This document shows, piece by piece, positions 53,915-62,076 of a stretch of 63,699 bases of DNA (the stretch's first letter is position 1; each line of letters starts with the position of its first letter). The DNA comes from Candidatus Heimdallarchaeota archaeon. GTDB lineage: Archaea > Asgardarchaeota > Heimdallarchaeia > Heimdallarchaeales > Heimdallarchaeaceae. The notes under the pieces are model-generated. The model was not told the DNA's origin, ran no database searches, and saw nothing but the letters and a program-made list of their open reading frames with translations. Position numbers and translations under genes: made by a program. The stretch is taken from contig JAHLWR010000022.1 in NCBI GenBank assembly GCA_019057815.1, positions 1 to 63,699 of the forward strand. Direction: 5' to 3'.

Positions 53915-54565
53915 TTATAATTGTAACTTATGTCCACATCCCCCACAGTGTCTCCAGTCAACGTCAATTATTTTACCACAGTTTTTACAAAAACTTCTTT
54001 GAGATAAAGGAATATCATCAGCATTCAACATTGGTTTGTAATTTTGGTTCTCATAACCAGATTTAGACACAGAACTAAATCCCAACATCCTCTTTGTATT
54101 AGTTTCTGTATGCTCAGAGCTATATAACGAGTCTGAGTTTGTAACATTGTTTCTGTGATCGCTACTATTAGTCTCGGGATTAATAACACTGTGAATATCA
54201 AGACTACCTTCATCTATCTCAATATTATCAATATAAGCTTTAGAGGAGTCAAGACTTTTACTAAATGGGAAGAATGTATTTTGAGTATTATTTAACAATT
54301 CTTTATTTTCCATTTGTGACACTATTTTTTTATAATCATCTATATTATTTGAAGAATCATAGAATTTACACATTTTAGATAGTTGGCAGCTATTTGTTTC
54401 ATAGTTTAGATTTGGGGAAGAATCGATGAAACTTCTACCAATAAGAAGAGAATCATTTACAACATCAAATTTGAGTCTATTTTCAATTAAAACCTTAAAA
54501 ACATCCTTGGGATCATACTTTTTCCCATTTATTTCAATAATACCCTTTATATTATTGAGATTCAT
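53915..54565 (-). CDS. Zinc-ribbon protein with a disordered middle, unknown
   Basis: Protein of 216 aa. The N-terminal ~45 residues may fold (GIIEINGKKYDPKDVFKVLIE). The middle ~120 residues are Ser/Asn/Thr-rich and low-complexity. The C-terminal zinc ribbon has Cx2Cx10Cx2C (FCKNCGKIIDVDWRHCGGCGH). No known family. Convergent with radA (12 bp apart). Confidence 0.5.
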   Translation of the reverse strand: MNLNNIKGIIEINGKKYDPKDVFKVLIENRLKFDVVNDSLLIGRSFIDSSPNLNYETNSCQLSKMCKFYDSSNNIDDYKKIVSQMENKELLNNTQNTFFPFSKSLDSSKAYIDNIEIDEGSLDIHSVINPETNSSDHRNNVTNSDSLYSSEHTETNTKRMLGFSSVSKSGYENQNYKPMLNADDIPLSQRSFCKNCGKIIDVDWRHCGGCGHKLQL

Positions 54566-54643
54566 AACTCTTCAAGTATACTTAGATATTATGAAAAATA
54601 AAAAATTAGTATCATATCGATATGTACGTAGGTATTACGTTTT

Positions 54644-55369
54644 CTATTCGCCACGTTCGTGCTTTGTTTCAATAGCCTTAACAACTCTTGTTAACCAGTC
54701 ATCAAGTTTGGCTACTAATTCACTATGAACTTCTGGTTGTATAACTTCAGTTTCAGGCATCTTTCTAATTCGCTGAATCCAAGAGTTGAGTTCATATAGC
54801 ATGGGTGACATACCAACGTATGCCTCAATTTCTTGTTTTAATTCTTCTAACATCCCTGCTCCTGATGCACAACTAGTCTGTGGACTTAGCATTTGAGATA
54901 TATGTTTGAATTTAGTTGATATTGCAGTAATTGCAATACCTGTATCGTCTGCAGCAATGAAGGAATCTTCTTCTTCTTCTTTTAATCCTGGAGAAACATA
55001 TGGTTGCTCTTCAACTATTGGATCTTTCACTTCATATGATGGTTCAAGCACTTCAGAGCTAGAGAGAGAAGGTTTCGTTTCAGTAACAGGTTGTGATGCC
55101 ACAGTTGTCGCACTATCAATCTTAGCATTAATGGTTGCCAACATATTCATTAAAATCGAGACATCTTTTACTGGAGTAAGACTTTTGGTAATATTTTGCT
55201 CTAGAGAAGAAAGTTTACTATCGATATTTGTCATGCCTTCTAGATTCTTTTCCAAGACACCAATTTTCTCATTTAGCATAGCCATTGATTCTTGTACACT
55301 TCGCACGAGATTTGATAGCATGTTTATTGAATTTACAAGTTGTACCAACATTTCTTCTGGATTATTCAT
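54644..55369 (-). CDS. Coiled-coil protein, unknown
   Basis: Protein of 241 aa. Residues ~1-85 form a coiled coil (SINMLSNLVRSVQESMAML), then a Pro/Ser/Glu-rich linker (~90-140) and a helical C-terminal domain (~150-235, EELKQEIEAYVG ... LDDWLTRVVKAI). The regular heptads suggest an oligomer. It sits 78 bp upstream of the zinc-ribbon gene on the same strand and divergent from the E2 genes. Confidence 0.55.
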   Translation of the reverse strand: MNNPEEMLVQLVNSINMLSNLVRSVQESMAMLNEKIGVLEKNLEGMTNIDSKLSSLEQNITKSLTPVKDVSILMNMLATINAKIDSATTVASQPVTETKPSLSSSEVLEPSYEVKDPIVEEQPYVSPGLKEEEEDSFIAADDTGIAITAISTKFKHISQMLSPQTSCASGAGMLEELKQEIEAYVGMSPMLYELNSWIQRIRKMPETEVIQPEVHSELVAKLDDWLTRVVKAIETKHERGE

Positions 55370-55516
55370 ACATTCTCACACTTAAAAAGAATAGAAAAGG
55401 GTATAAAAAGATTTTTAGACTGCTAAACACGGAAATAAATTCTTGTTCTAACAGAACCATGATGAGAGAGACGTAATCTTAATATAGTTAACACCCTTCT
55501 GGTAAGTGAGGCTATT

Positions 55517-55669
55517 ATGAGTGAAAGAGATATTGTTGAGTTGTTAGTTAGATGGAGTTCTATCGCCCGAATGCTAGAAAGAAAAGAGTTTAAGGTGTTA
55601 GCTGGTGATCAAAAGGGATTAATTGCAGCTTTAGTTCTTATCTTGCTGGAACTCCAACAAAGAAGGTAA
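55517..55669 (+). CDS. 50-aa protein upstream of E2
   Basis: Short gene ATG...TAA encoding an amphipathic, helical-looking peptide: MSERDIVELLVRWSSIARML, then a KVLAGDQKGLIAALVLILLE helix. GTGAGG occurs before the start and the E2 start is 30 bp downstream, so the two are probably one transcript. No family recognised. Confidence 0.5.
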   Translation: MSERDIVELLVRWSSIARMLERKEFKVLAGDQKGLIAALVLILLELQQRR

Positions 55670-55699
55670 AATTTGATAGTATAGTATGAGGGTAAAATA

Positions 55700-56167
55700 A
55701 TGTTATCTGAGGAGGAATTTTGGCCTAGAATAGCAATAGAGGCGAATGAACTAAGAAAAGAGTTGCCAACTTTCAATCCTATCAATAACAATACTTTAAA
55801 ATGGCTCGGTTTTATTTTTGGCGCCGGTCTTTATGAAGGAGGAGTTTTTGTTTTAGAAATAGAAATTCCAAGAGAATACCCATTTAAGCCTCCAAAAGTA
55901 AAAATGTTGACCAAGATTTTTCATGCAAATGTTTTCGATACACGTATCTGTGTAGGTGTATTAGGTGCAGATTGGACGCCTGCTAATAACTTAGTTGACG
56001 TAATCGAATCCATTCGTTTCATCTTAAGTAGCCCAAATCCAGATGATCCTCTAAATTCAACTGCTGCTAACTTAATGAAGAGAGATCCTAAAGCTTTTAC
56101 AATTAAAGTCCGTGAATATGTCGAAAAACACGCTAATTTTAGTCAAATAGAAAAATTTGGCCTATAA
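55700..56167 (+). CDS. E2 ubiquitin-conjugating enzyme
   Basis: Protein of 155 aa with the full UBC fold. The beta-sheet and PxxYPFKPP motif (REYPFKPPKVKM) are at ~58-70, the catalytic Asn in HAN (75-77, in place of HPN), and the active Cys84 in TRICVGVLGADWTPAN. The C-terminal part PNPDDPLNSTAANLMKRDP is canonical. It is therefore expected to form a thioester with a ubiquitin-like protein. GAGGGT precedes its ATG. The window contains no E1, ubiquitin-like protein or deubiquitinase; those must be elsewhere. Confidence 0.95.
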   Translation: MLSEEEFWPRIAIEANELRKELPTFNPINNNTLKWLGFIFGAGLYEGGVFVLEIEIPREYPFKPPKVKMLTKIFHANVFDTRICVGVLGADWTPANNLVDVIESIRFILSSPNPDDPLNSTAANLMKRDPKAFTIKVREYVEKHANFSQIEKFGL

Positions 56168-56290
56168 ATTCCAAAAGTTGATATTTCCATTTTAGGAGAA
56201 CGGTATAATGTAGTAGTGTTTGATGCAAATACAACAATAATCTTCACTCTTGTAAGAAATTTTATTTACTCACACCCTCTATGATAATTG

Positions 56291-57118
56291 ATGTCGGAAG
56301 AAAAGATCCTTCACAAAGGTTACATTCAAGAAATTTTCTCGTCCTTTCAAGGTGAAGGGGTAGCTTTCGAAGGAAGTTGCTATGGTTTAAGGCAAATATT
56401 TGTTAGATTCGCGGGGTGTCCTTTAGCATTAGGAAAAGAAGGAACTGCTGGTTGTTTATGGTGCGATTCTCCACAAGCTCAAAAAGAGCACCCCAAATAC
56501 TGCTCTATCGAAACAGAAGCTGGAAGTCAACAATTCACAAAAAAAGAGAATCCTATAATTCTAAAGCATGTTTTGGATAACATTCAACAATTAACAACAA
56601 AGGACCTTCATTCTATTAGTTTAACAGGGGGAGAACCATTACACCAACCAAAATTTCTTAAAGATATTATCTTAAACTTAAAACAAAAAAAGTACAAAAT
56701 ATTCCTTGAAACCGCGTATGCTGAAAATCTCCAATTTCTAGAAGAAATAGCTCGTAATATTGACTTTGCATGTGTTGATATAAAAGATAAAAGTGCAGAA
56801 GCAACAACAAAGTGGGAAGAGTTAGTGGAAAGAGAGGTTAAGATGTGCAGGATTTTAAGAGATGCAGGAACTAAAGTTTTTTCTAAAATTGTTCTATCTA
56901 AATCCTCAAAAATTAGTGATTTCGAGTTGGTCGCAAAACTGTGTGGAGAAGTAAATATACCTATGGCAATTCAATTAGTTTCACCAACAAAGAAGTCAAA
57001 CGTACAGTCACTTACTTGGGATCAACTAGTTAGTTTCACTGAAACAGCTGCAAAGTATTTGCCTCCTGAAAAAATTGGTATATCAGCTCAGGTTCATAAA
57101 CTATTAAATATTCTATAA
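56291..57118 (+). CDS. queE: 7-carboxy-7-deazaguanine synthase (QueE)
   Basis: Radical SAM enzyme that converts 6-carboxytetrahydropterin to 7-carboxy-7-deazaguanine. Protein of 275 aa. The cluster Cys are in CPLALGKEGTAGCLWCDS (spacing Cx11Cx2C, a longer variant), and GGEPLHQP is the SAM motif. ATG at 56291 is preferred to the frame-opening TTG at 56288. First of a preQ0 gene series. Confidence 0.93.
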   Translation: MSEEKILHKGYIQEIFSSFQGEGVAFEGSCYGLRQIFVRFAGCPLALGKEGTAGCLWCDSPQAQKEHPKYCSIETEAGSQQFTKKENPIILKHVLDNIQQLTTKDLHSISLTGGEPLHQPKFLKDIILNLKQKKYKIFLETAYAENLQFLEEIARNIDFACVDIKDKSAEATTKWEELVEREVKMCRILRDAGTKVFSKIVLSKSSKISDFELVAKLCGEVNIPMAIQLVSPTKKSNVQSLTWDQLVSFTETAAKYLPPEKIGISAQVHKLLNIL

Positions 57119-57139
57119 TAATAAGAGGTAGATAATCGA

Positions 57140-58111
57140 ATGTCTTTTCACAGTGAAAAAATGTCTGATATTCAAGCTGCTGATGCTAGAATTAAACTTG
57201 GCTTAAGGCGAGTTGGAGTTACTAATATACCAAAAATAATCAGAAGGAAATGGAAGGGTCAATATAACGAACTCTCTGCAAAGGTTGACGTTTTTGTAGA
57301 TTTAATTCCATCTCAAAGAGGAATACACATGTCTCGCAACATTGAAGTGATAAATGAAGTGATAAATGAAGTGACATCATCTTTGATGGGAGAATTAATC
57401 AGCAACACTGAAGAATTATGCGCAAAAATAGCTAAAAAAGTATTGCTTGCACAACCAGGTGCAAAACATGCAGAAGTAAGGTTAAAAGCTGATTACGAGG
57501 CAGAAACCTTTTCAGAAGCACTTTGGAAGAAAAAATTAAGTGTTCATACTCTTAGAGCTGGAGCAAATGCTGAGCGTACAGAAGAGGGTATAAACATAAT
57601 TAAGATTATAGGAGCTGAAGTAGAAGGGACAACAGTATGTCCTTGCTCACAAGAATTGTCAAAGGATTATGCTAAAGAACAACTCAAGAAAAAAGAATTT
57701 AATGATGAACAAATTAAAACAATTGTTGATATTATCCCCCTGGCTTCCCATAATCAAAGGTCAAAAGCTATTTTACTTTTAGAATTGCCCACGAGTGCTA
57801 AGAGAGTTGAGCTAGATGACATCATAAAAATATTAGAGATAAGCATGAGTGCGCCACTTCATGAATTATTAAAACGAAAGGATGAACAAGCAGTTGTTCT
57901 TTACGCACATAGTCGTCCTAGTTTTGTAGAAGATGTAGTACGTACAATACTCTACAATGTAGCTTTCAAATTTGGTTATTTGCCTCCTGAAACGGGTATT
58001 TATGTTAAACAGACAAATTTTGAGAGCATTCATCGTCATAATGCTGTAGCTGAGATTAGAACAACATTAGAAATATTAAAAAAGCAATTAGAGGGGAAAA
58101 AAGGAAAATGA
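57140..58111 (+). CDS. folE2: GTP cyclohydrolase FolE2/MptA family
   Basis: Protein of 323 aa in the GCYH-IB/MptA family, which acts on GTP to give a dihydropterin. The catalytic Cys-containing VCPCSQELSKDYA, HIS in SHNQRSKAIL and the FDVDLIPSQRGIHMSRN-like opening (VFVDLIPSQRGIHMSRN) are present. A 12-bp in-frame duplication (gaagtgataaat, 57344-57367) adds EVIN twice. Its place between queE and queD suggests it makes the pterin precursor of preQ0. Confidence 0.92.
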   Translation: MSFHSEKMSDIQAADARIKLGLRRVGVTNIPKIIRRKWKGQYNELSAKVDVFVDLIPSQRGIHMSRNIEVINEVINEVTSSLMGELISNTEELCAKIAKKVLLAQPGAKHAEVRLKADYEAETFSEALWKKKLSVHTLRAGANAERTEEGINIIKIIGAEVEGTTVCPCSQELSKDYAKEQLKKKEFNDEQIKTIVDIIPLASHNQRSKAILLLELPTSAKRVELDDIIKILEISMSAPLHELLKRKDEQAVVLYAHSRPSFVEDVVRTILYNVAFKFGYLPPETGIYVKQTNFESIHRHNAVAEIRTTLEILKKQLEGKKGK

Positions 58112-58725
58112 AAAAAGAAGAACTATCACCATATACTATAGTAATTGAAAATTTTCAACAAAAAATTAAGTATGATGGATCCCAAATACTAGCTCATTAC
58201 ACCGCAGAAAAACATGATGTTCTAGGAAACAGTATTTTGCTTTTCAGAGGAAATATGGAATTATCACCAAAAGAGATGGTTGACATTAAAGACGTTCTAC
58301 GTGAGTCTCACTTGGCAAAGGTGCTAATCAGCTCAGATGATGCTTTACATATAATCATAGAGGAATTTGATATTCAACCTCCCAACTTAGAAATCGTATA
58401 TTATCGTTTACGTGTATTAGCGCAACTGATTATCGAACAGCTTCAATTGAAGGGAGTTAAAGTAGCTAGAAAAGGCACTGATTTATTTATAAACGAGAAA
58501 AAACTAAACGTCGGTATTGCAACGATTAGCCAAACAAGTTGTAAAATTCATTTTGGTTTAAATTATTCAGATACAGGAATCCCTTTGCATGTAAATGCAA
58601 TTGGGCTCAAAGAACTAGGTTTTATGGAAGAAGATTTAGAAGAATGGTTACTAACAATAGCTAAAAATTATATAAACGAAATTAGTAAAATAAAAAACGA
58701 TATAGTTAAAACAAAGCCCATCTAG
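58108..58725 (+). CDS. DUF366 family protein of preQ0 gene clusters
   Basis: Protein of 205 aa starting inside the stop of folE2 (ATGA overlap). Motifs typical of DUF366: LLFRGNMELSPKEMVDI, HIIIEEFDIQPPNLEIVYYR, and ISQTSCKIHFGLNYSDTG. The family often travels with queuosine/archaeosine genes, but its reaction is not established. Context supports a role in preQ0 formation or use. Confidence 0.8.
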   Translation: MKKEELSPYTIVIENFQQKIKYDGSQILAHYTAEKHDVLGNSILLFRGNMELSPKEMVDIKDVLRESHLAKVLISSDDALHIIIEEFDIQPPNLEIVYYRLRVLAQLIIEQLQLKGVKVARKGTDLFINEKKLNVGIATISQTSCKIHFGLNYSDTGIPLHVNAIGLKELGFMEEDLEEWLLTIAKNYINEISKIKNDIVKTKPI

Positions 58726-58733
58726 GTGAAATT

Positions 58734-59192
58734 ATGAAACTAAGAGTATCTGGTGATAAACTAACTATTGCATCTGCACACATGCTCGCAAAACATGATA
58801 AATGTGCTCGTATGCACGGACACAACTATTTTATAGAAGTTGAAATTGAGGGAGAACTTAATGAAAAAAGTATGGTCATTGATTTTAGCGAATTCAAATC
58901 ACGAGTTAGTAAGATAATAAAAAAATATGATCATAAAGTGCTGATACCCTTTAACAGCAAAAATTTCAATATTGATATAAATGATGAACAAGTTACAGTT
59001 TCATCATGTGAAGGTAAAGTATACCGTTTACCAAGAGATGATGTTGAATTTTTACCTTTAGAATCAACAACCGTTGAGTTATTGTCAAAGTTTATTCATG
59101 GCTTAATCAAAAAAGACTATCCACAATTTAAAATAACAGTAATAATGTCAGAAACACCAACAAATGTAGCAATATATACAGAAGATAAATAA
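58734..59192 (+). CDS. queD: 6-carboxytetrahydropterin synthase (QueD)
   Basis: PTPS-family enzyme of 152 aa. Zn ligands His16, His28 and His30 and catalytic Cys24 are visible in SAHMLAKHDKCARMHGHNY. The later DFSEFKSRV, DHKVLIPFN and LPLESTTVELLSKFI segments are also family-typical. It makes 6-carboxytetrahydropterin from dihydroneopterin triphosphate in the preQ0 pathway. It starts 8 bp after DUF366. Confidence 0.94.
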   Translation: MKLRVSGDKLTIASAHMLAKHDKCARMHGHNYFIEVEIEGELNEKSMVIDFSEFKSRVSKIIKKYDHKVLIPFNSKNFNIDINDEQVTVSSCEGKVYRLPRDDVEFLPLESTTVELLSKFIHGLIKKDYPQFKITVIMSETPTNVAIYTEDK

Positions 59193-59237
59193 ATAAAATG
59201 GATTTTAATAAAAATATAAGCATTTAAGAGGGATAAA

Positions 59238-59957
59238 ATGAGTCGAGCAATTGTTCTCTTTTCAGGAGGTTTAGACTCTACAGCTTGTTTATATTGGGCT
59301 TTAAAGAATTATAATGATGTTATCTTGCTAAGTTTTCTTTATGGGAGTAAAGAAGATAAAGCAATTAAAATATGTAATAGCACATTTTCATCTCTTTTTT
59401 CCCTTAAAAATCAAATTATTGATTTACCCTTCCTCTCCAAATTTCTAGCTAAATCAAAATCTAGTTTATCAGTAAAGGGCAGCAAACCCCCTGAGTTCTC
59501 ATCTTTCAAAGATTTAAAAAATGAAGAAATCATTGCACAAACAGCGAAACAAGTTTGGGTTCCTGGAAGAAATCTCCTTTTCCTCTCTATAGCAGCTTCA
59601 TTGGCTGATAGTTTCTCAAATCCAACAGACATAATTTTTGGAGGGAATAAAGAAGAAGCAGCCACTTTTCCAGATAATACAATTGACTTTGTTGAGAAAA
59701 TGAATGATAGCCTAAGATTTGGTTGTATAAATAAAGTTGTGATAAAAGCCCCTTTTATTAGAAAAACTAAAGACGATATTGTTACTTACTTAGCTAAGAC
59801 TAATGCGCAAGTTCAATTTTCTTCATCGTGTTACAATGTTACTGATTGGGAAGAGAGCAATATAGCAGTTCACTGTGGTGTTTGTGAATCATGTTCAAGA
59901 CGTAAAAGAGCTTTCAAGAATGCTAAGATTAAAGATGTGACAGAATATAAAAATTGA
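59238..59957 (+). CDS. queC: 7-cyano-7-deazaguanine (preQ0) synthase (QueC)
   Basis: ATP-dependent enzyme that converts 7-carboxy-7-deazaguanine to preQ0. Protein of 239 aa. The PP-loop is LFSGGLDSTA (7-16). The Zn site is Cys in SSSCYNVTDW and HCGVCESCSRRK. VPGRNLLFLSIAAS is the family motif. GAGGG precedes the ATG. preQ0 is the base put into archaeal tRNA at G15 as the archaeosine precursor. Confidence 0.94.
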   Translation: MSRAIVLFSGGLDSTACLYWALKNYNDVILLSFLYGSKEDKAIKICNSTFSSLFSLKNQIIDLPFLSKFLAKSKSSLSVKGSKPPEFSSFKDLKNEEIIAQTAKQVWVPGRNLLFLSIAASLADSFSNPTDIIFGGNKEEAATFPDNTIDFVEKMNDSLRFGCINKVVIKAPFIRKTKDDIVTYLAKTNAQVQFSSSCYNVTDWEESNIAVHCGVCESCSRRKRAFKNAKIKDVTEYKN

Positions 59958-60005
59958 ATATAGTATAAGAAGAACTTTTATTATACAAATACAGTATGTA
60001 AACTA

Positions 60006-60656
60006 ATGGTGCTTAGAGTATTTAAAGTCAGAAAAGATGGAACATATAGTGAAATAGAAGCAACAAGGGAAGCGCTTCAGAAAGAGCATGGTTCTTTTTT
60101 GATGGTAGATAGAGGAGATAAGAAAATCTATGTTTATAAGAAATTAGGAATCTCAAAATCATTAGCTTATGCAGCTGCTAGAGCAGCTACTAATCTAAAT
60201 ACTAGAAGAGGATCAAAATATAAAGTTGTGAATATCGAACAAGAAGAGCAATTCAAGTTTCTTAGCAATATCTTTGGTGAGACTGAGGAAACTGTCAAAC
60301 CAATTGAAGAGATATCTCCTCTTGAAACTGTTGAAGCTGTAAAGTCATCTTTAATCTATGGTGAAAAAACTTCAACAAAACGAGCAGTTACCAAGCAAAA
60401 AACACCCCAAATATCTGAAAAAACCCTAAAACCACAAGAACAAATCATTATTGCAAAAAAAAGAACTGTTCCAAGTATAAAAATAGCTATAAATGAGGAA
60501 GCTTATGATAGCGAAGAGATTGTTAAAACATTAGCAAGTAGAATGCTATATAATATTAATATTGATACAGCAAAAAATATGATCAAACCGCCAAAAGGTC
60601 AACTTAGATCTATGCTACTAAAACAAATTGATGCCTTACTCGATGAAATATACTAA
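60006..60656 (+). CDS. Gelsolin-like domain protein (Asgard profilin/gelsolin-type actin regulator candidate)
   Basis: Protein of 216 aa. Residues ~1-90 match a gelsolin domain pattern: VFKVRKDGTYSEIEATREAL, SFLMVDRGDKKIYVYKKLG (strand LMVD.G.KIYVY at ~32-47), AYAAARAATNLNTRRGSKY, KVVNIEQEEQF. The rest is a Lys/Thr/Glu linker (~91-150) and a C-terminal helical segment (IKIAINEEAYDSEEIVKTL). Only one domain is present, whereas gelsolin has three to six. Such proteins bind and remodel actin in eukaryotes and some Asgard relatives act on actin. No actin gene is in the window. Confidence 0.72.
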   Translation: MVLRVFKVRKDGTYSEIEATREALQKEHGSFLMVDRGDKKIYVYKKLGISKSLAYAAARAATNLNTRRGSKYKVVNIEQEEQFKFLSNIFGETEETVKPIEEISPLETVEAVKSSLIYGEKTSTKRAVTKQKTPQISEKTLKPQEQIIIAKKRTVPSIKIAINEEAYDSEEIVKTLASRMLYNINIDTAKNMIKPPKGQLRSMLLKQIDALLDEIY

Positions 60657-60680
60657 TTACTATCTCAAACTACTGTAATT

Positions 60681-62009
60681 TTATTCATTTCTCTGGAGCT
60701 TAGCTATAAAAAAACCTTCACTGTTATGTAGATGGGGGTACATTTCTTGTGCCTTATTTTCTAGCAGACTAGATTTGAAACCTATAAAGGGAATAGTATT
60801 TCTCAGAGAGAAGTTTTGGTGAGAAGCAAGAAAAGACCTAATTACATGATGATTTTCAGCATGAAACAACGAACATGTAGAATAAACTACAATTCCTTGG
60901 TTTTTAACCATCTTTGCGGCTGCTTCTAATAATTCAGTTTGAAGTTTAGTATACAATCTTAAATCTCTTCTCCTTAAACGCCATTTAATCTCAGGTCTAG
61001 AATTGAAGGTACCTGATGAGGAACAAGGAGGATCTATCAAAATTTTATCAAAAAAACTCATGAATTTTTCGGGAAGATTTCTTGAATCAGATTGTATAGA
61101 CTCTACATTCTTAACACCAAGTAATTCCATACGCTCCAATAAAATACGCATCCTATCTTTATCTATATCTATGGCAACCAAACCTTTTTCATCACCCATC
61201 ATGGAAGCAATTTGCGAGGTTTTACTACCTGGTGAAGCACATAAATCTAAAACATTTTCCCCAGGAGTTGGATCTAAAACAATTGGCACCAAAACTGAAG
61301 CTTTTTGCTGTATCACAATCTTGCCATTCTTAAACTCTTGAAGCTGGGGAATTGGTTTTGCGTTAGAATCACCAATTTTTAGTAGACCTACAATGTCTTT
61401 ATCTTCCTCATACACAATATTATTCTCGTCGAGAGAAGCCTTCACTTCTTCAAGTGTGGTTTTAAGAGTATTAACTCTTATGTAGGTTGGTAAACTAAAC
61501 AGGAGAGAAGATAGCAAATCTTTTGTGAAACTCTCTCCCCACTGTTCAATAAATGTTCTCACAATCCACGTTGGTGTAAAATATTGAAGTGAAATCTTTG
61601 AAGATTCATCTAAACGGTTTACATATAGATCTTCTTCAGTTACATTACTAATTGCTGAAAGAATGTTTAGAAGTTTTACATTCATATATGTAAAATAATG
61701 TGGGGATAAAAGATCATAAACTTGGTCCAAATTTTTTTTCTCAAACTTTAGATAATAGGTAGCAAGACGCAATATTGCTCTCATCTGAAAAGGTATTTTT
61801 TTAGTTGAGAATGCGGATGAACTTAGTTTAATATAGAGATCTACGACATTCAAACGTTTAATTAATTCAAGAACTGTATAATATAACTGAGACTCATCTG
61901 CTTTGGATGCTTGATATTCTTCAATTACTGAACGCAGTGCAACTCGAGCAGATCTACCTGCGTCAATTTCACTCAAACAGTTTATTATGTTAGAAATAAC
62001 TTGTTCCAA
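60681..62009 (-). CDS. RNA m5C methyltransferase (NSUN/RsmB family) with NusB-like N-terminal domain
   Basis: Protein of 442 aa. The N-terminal ~130 residues resemble a NusB-like RNA-binding helical domain. The SAM fold begins at ~230 with DLCASPGSKTSQIA (~255-268), AIDIDKDRMRIL, then DPPCSSSG (326-333, motif IV Cys) and VVYSTCS (374-380, catalytic Cys motif VI). It methylates cytosine C5 in rRNA or tRNA. It starts with TTG, preceded by GAGGG. It converges with the gelsolin-like gene. Confidence 0.92.
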   Translation of the reverse strand: MEQVISNIINCLSEIDAGRSARVALRSVIEEYQASKADESQLYYTVLELIKRLNVVDLYIKLSSSAFSTKKIPFQMRAILRLATYYLKFEKKNLDQVYDLLSPHYFTYMNVKLLNILSAISNVTEEDLYVNRLDESSKISLQYFTPTWIVRTFIEQWGESFTKDLLSSLLFSLPTYIRVNTLKTTLEEVKASLDENNIVYEEDKDIVGLLKIGDSNAKPIPQLQEFKNGKIVIQQKASVLVPIVLDPTPGENVLDLCASPGSKTSQIASMMGDEKGLVAIDIDKDRMRILLERMELLGVKNVESIQSDSRNLPEKFMSFFDKILIDPPCSSSGTFNSRPEIKWRLRRRDLRLYTKLQTELLEAAAKMVKNQGIVVYSTCSLFHAENHHVIRSFLASHQNFSLRNTIPFIGFKSSLLENKAQEMYPHLHNSEGFFIAKLQRNE

Positions 62010-62076
62010 GATTTTCCCTCAGCTATTCCCATATCTATAATCACTGCAAAAACTGAATTTAAAAAATATTTGATTC

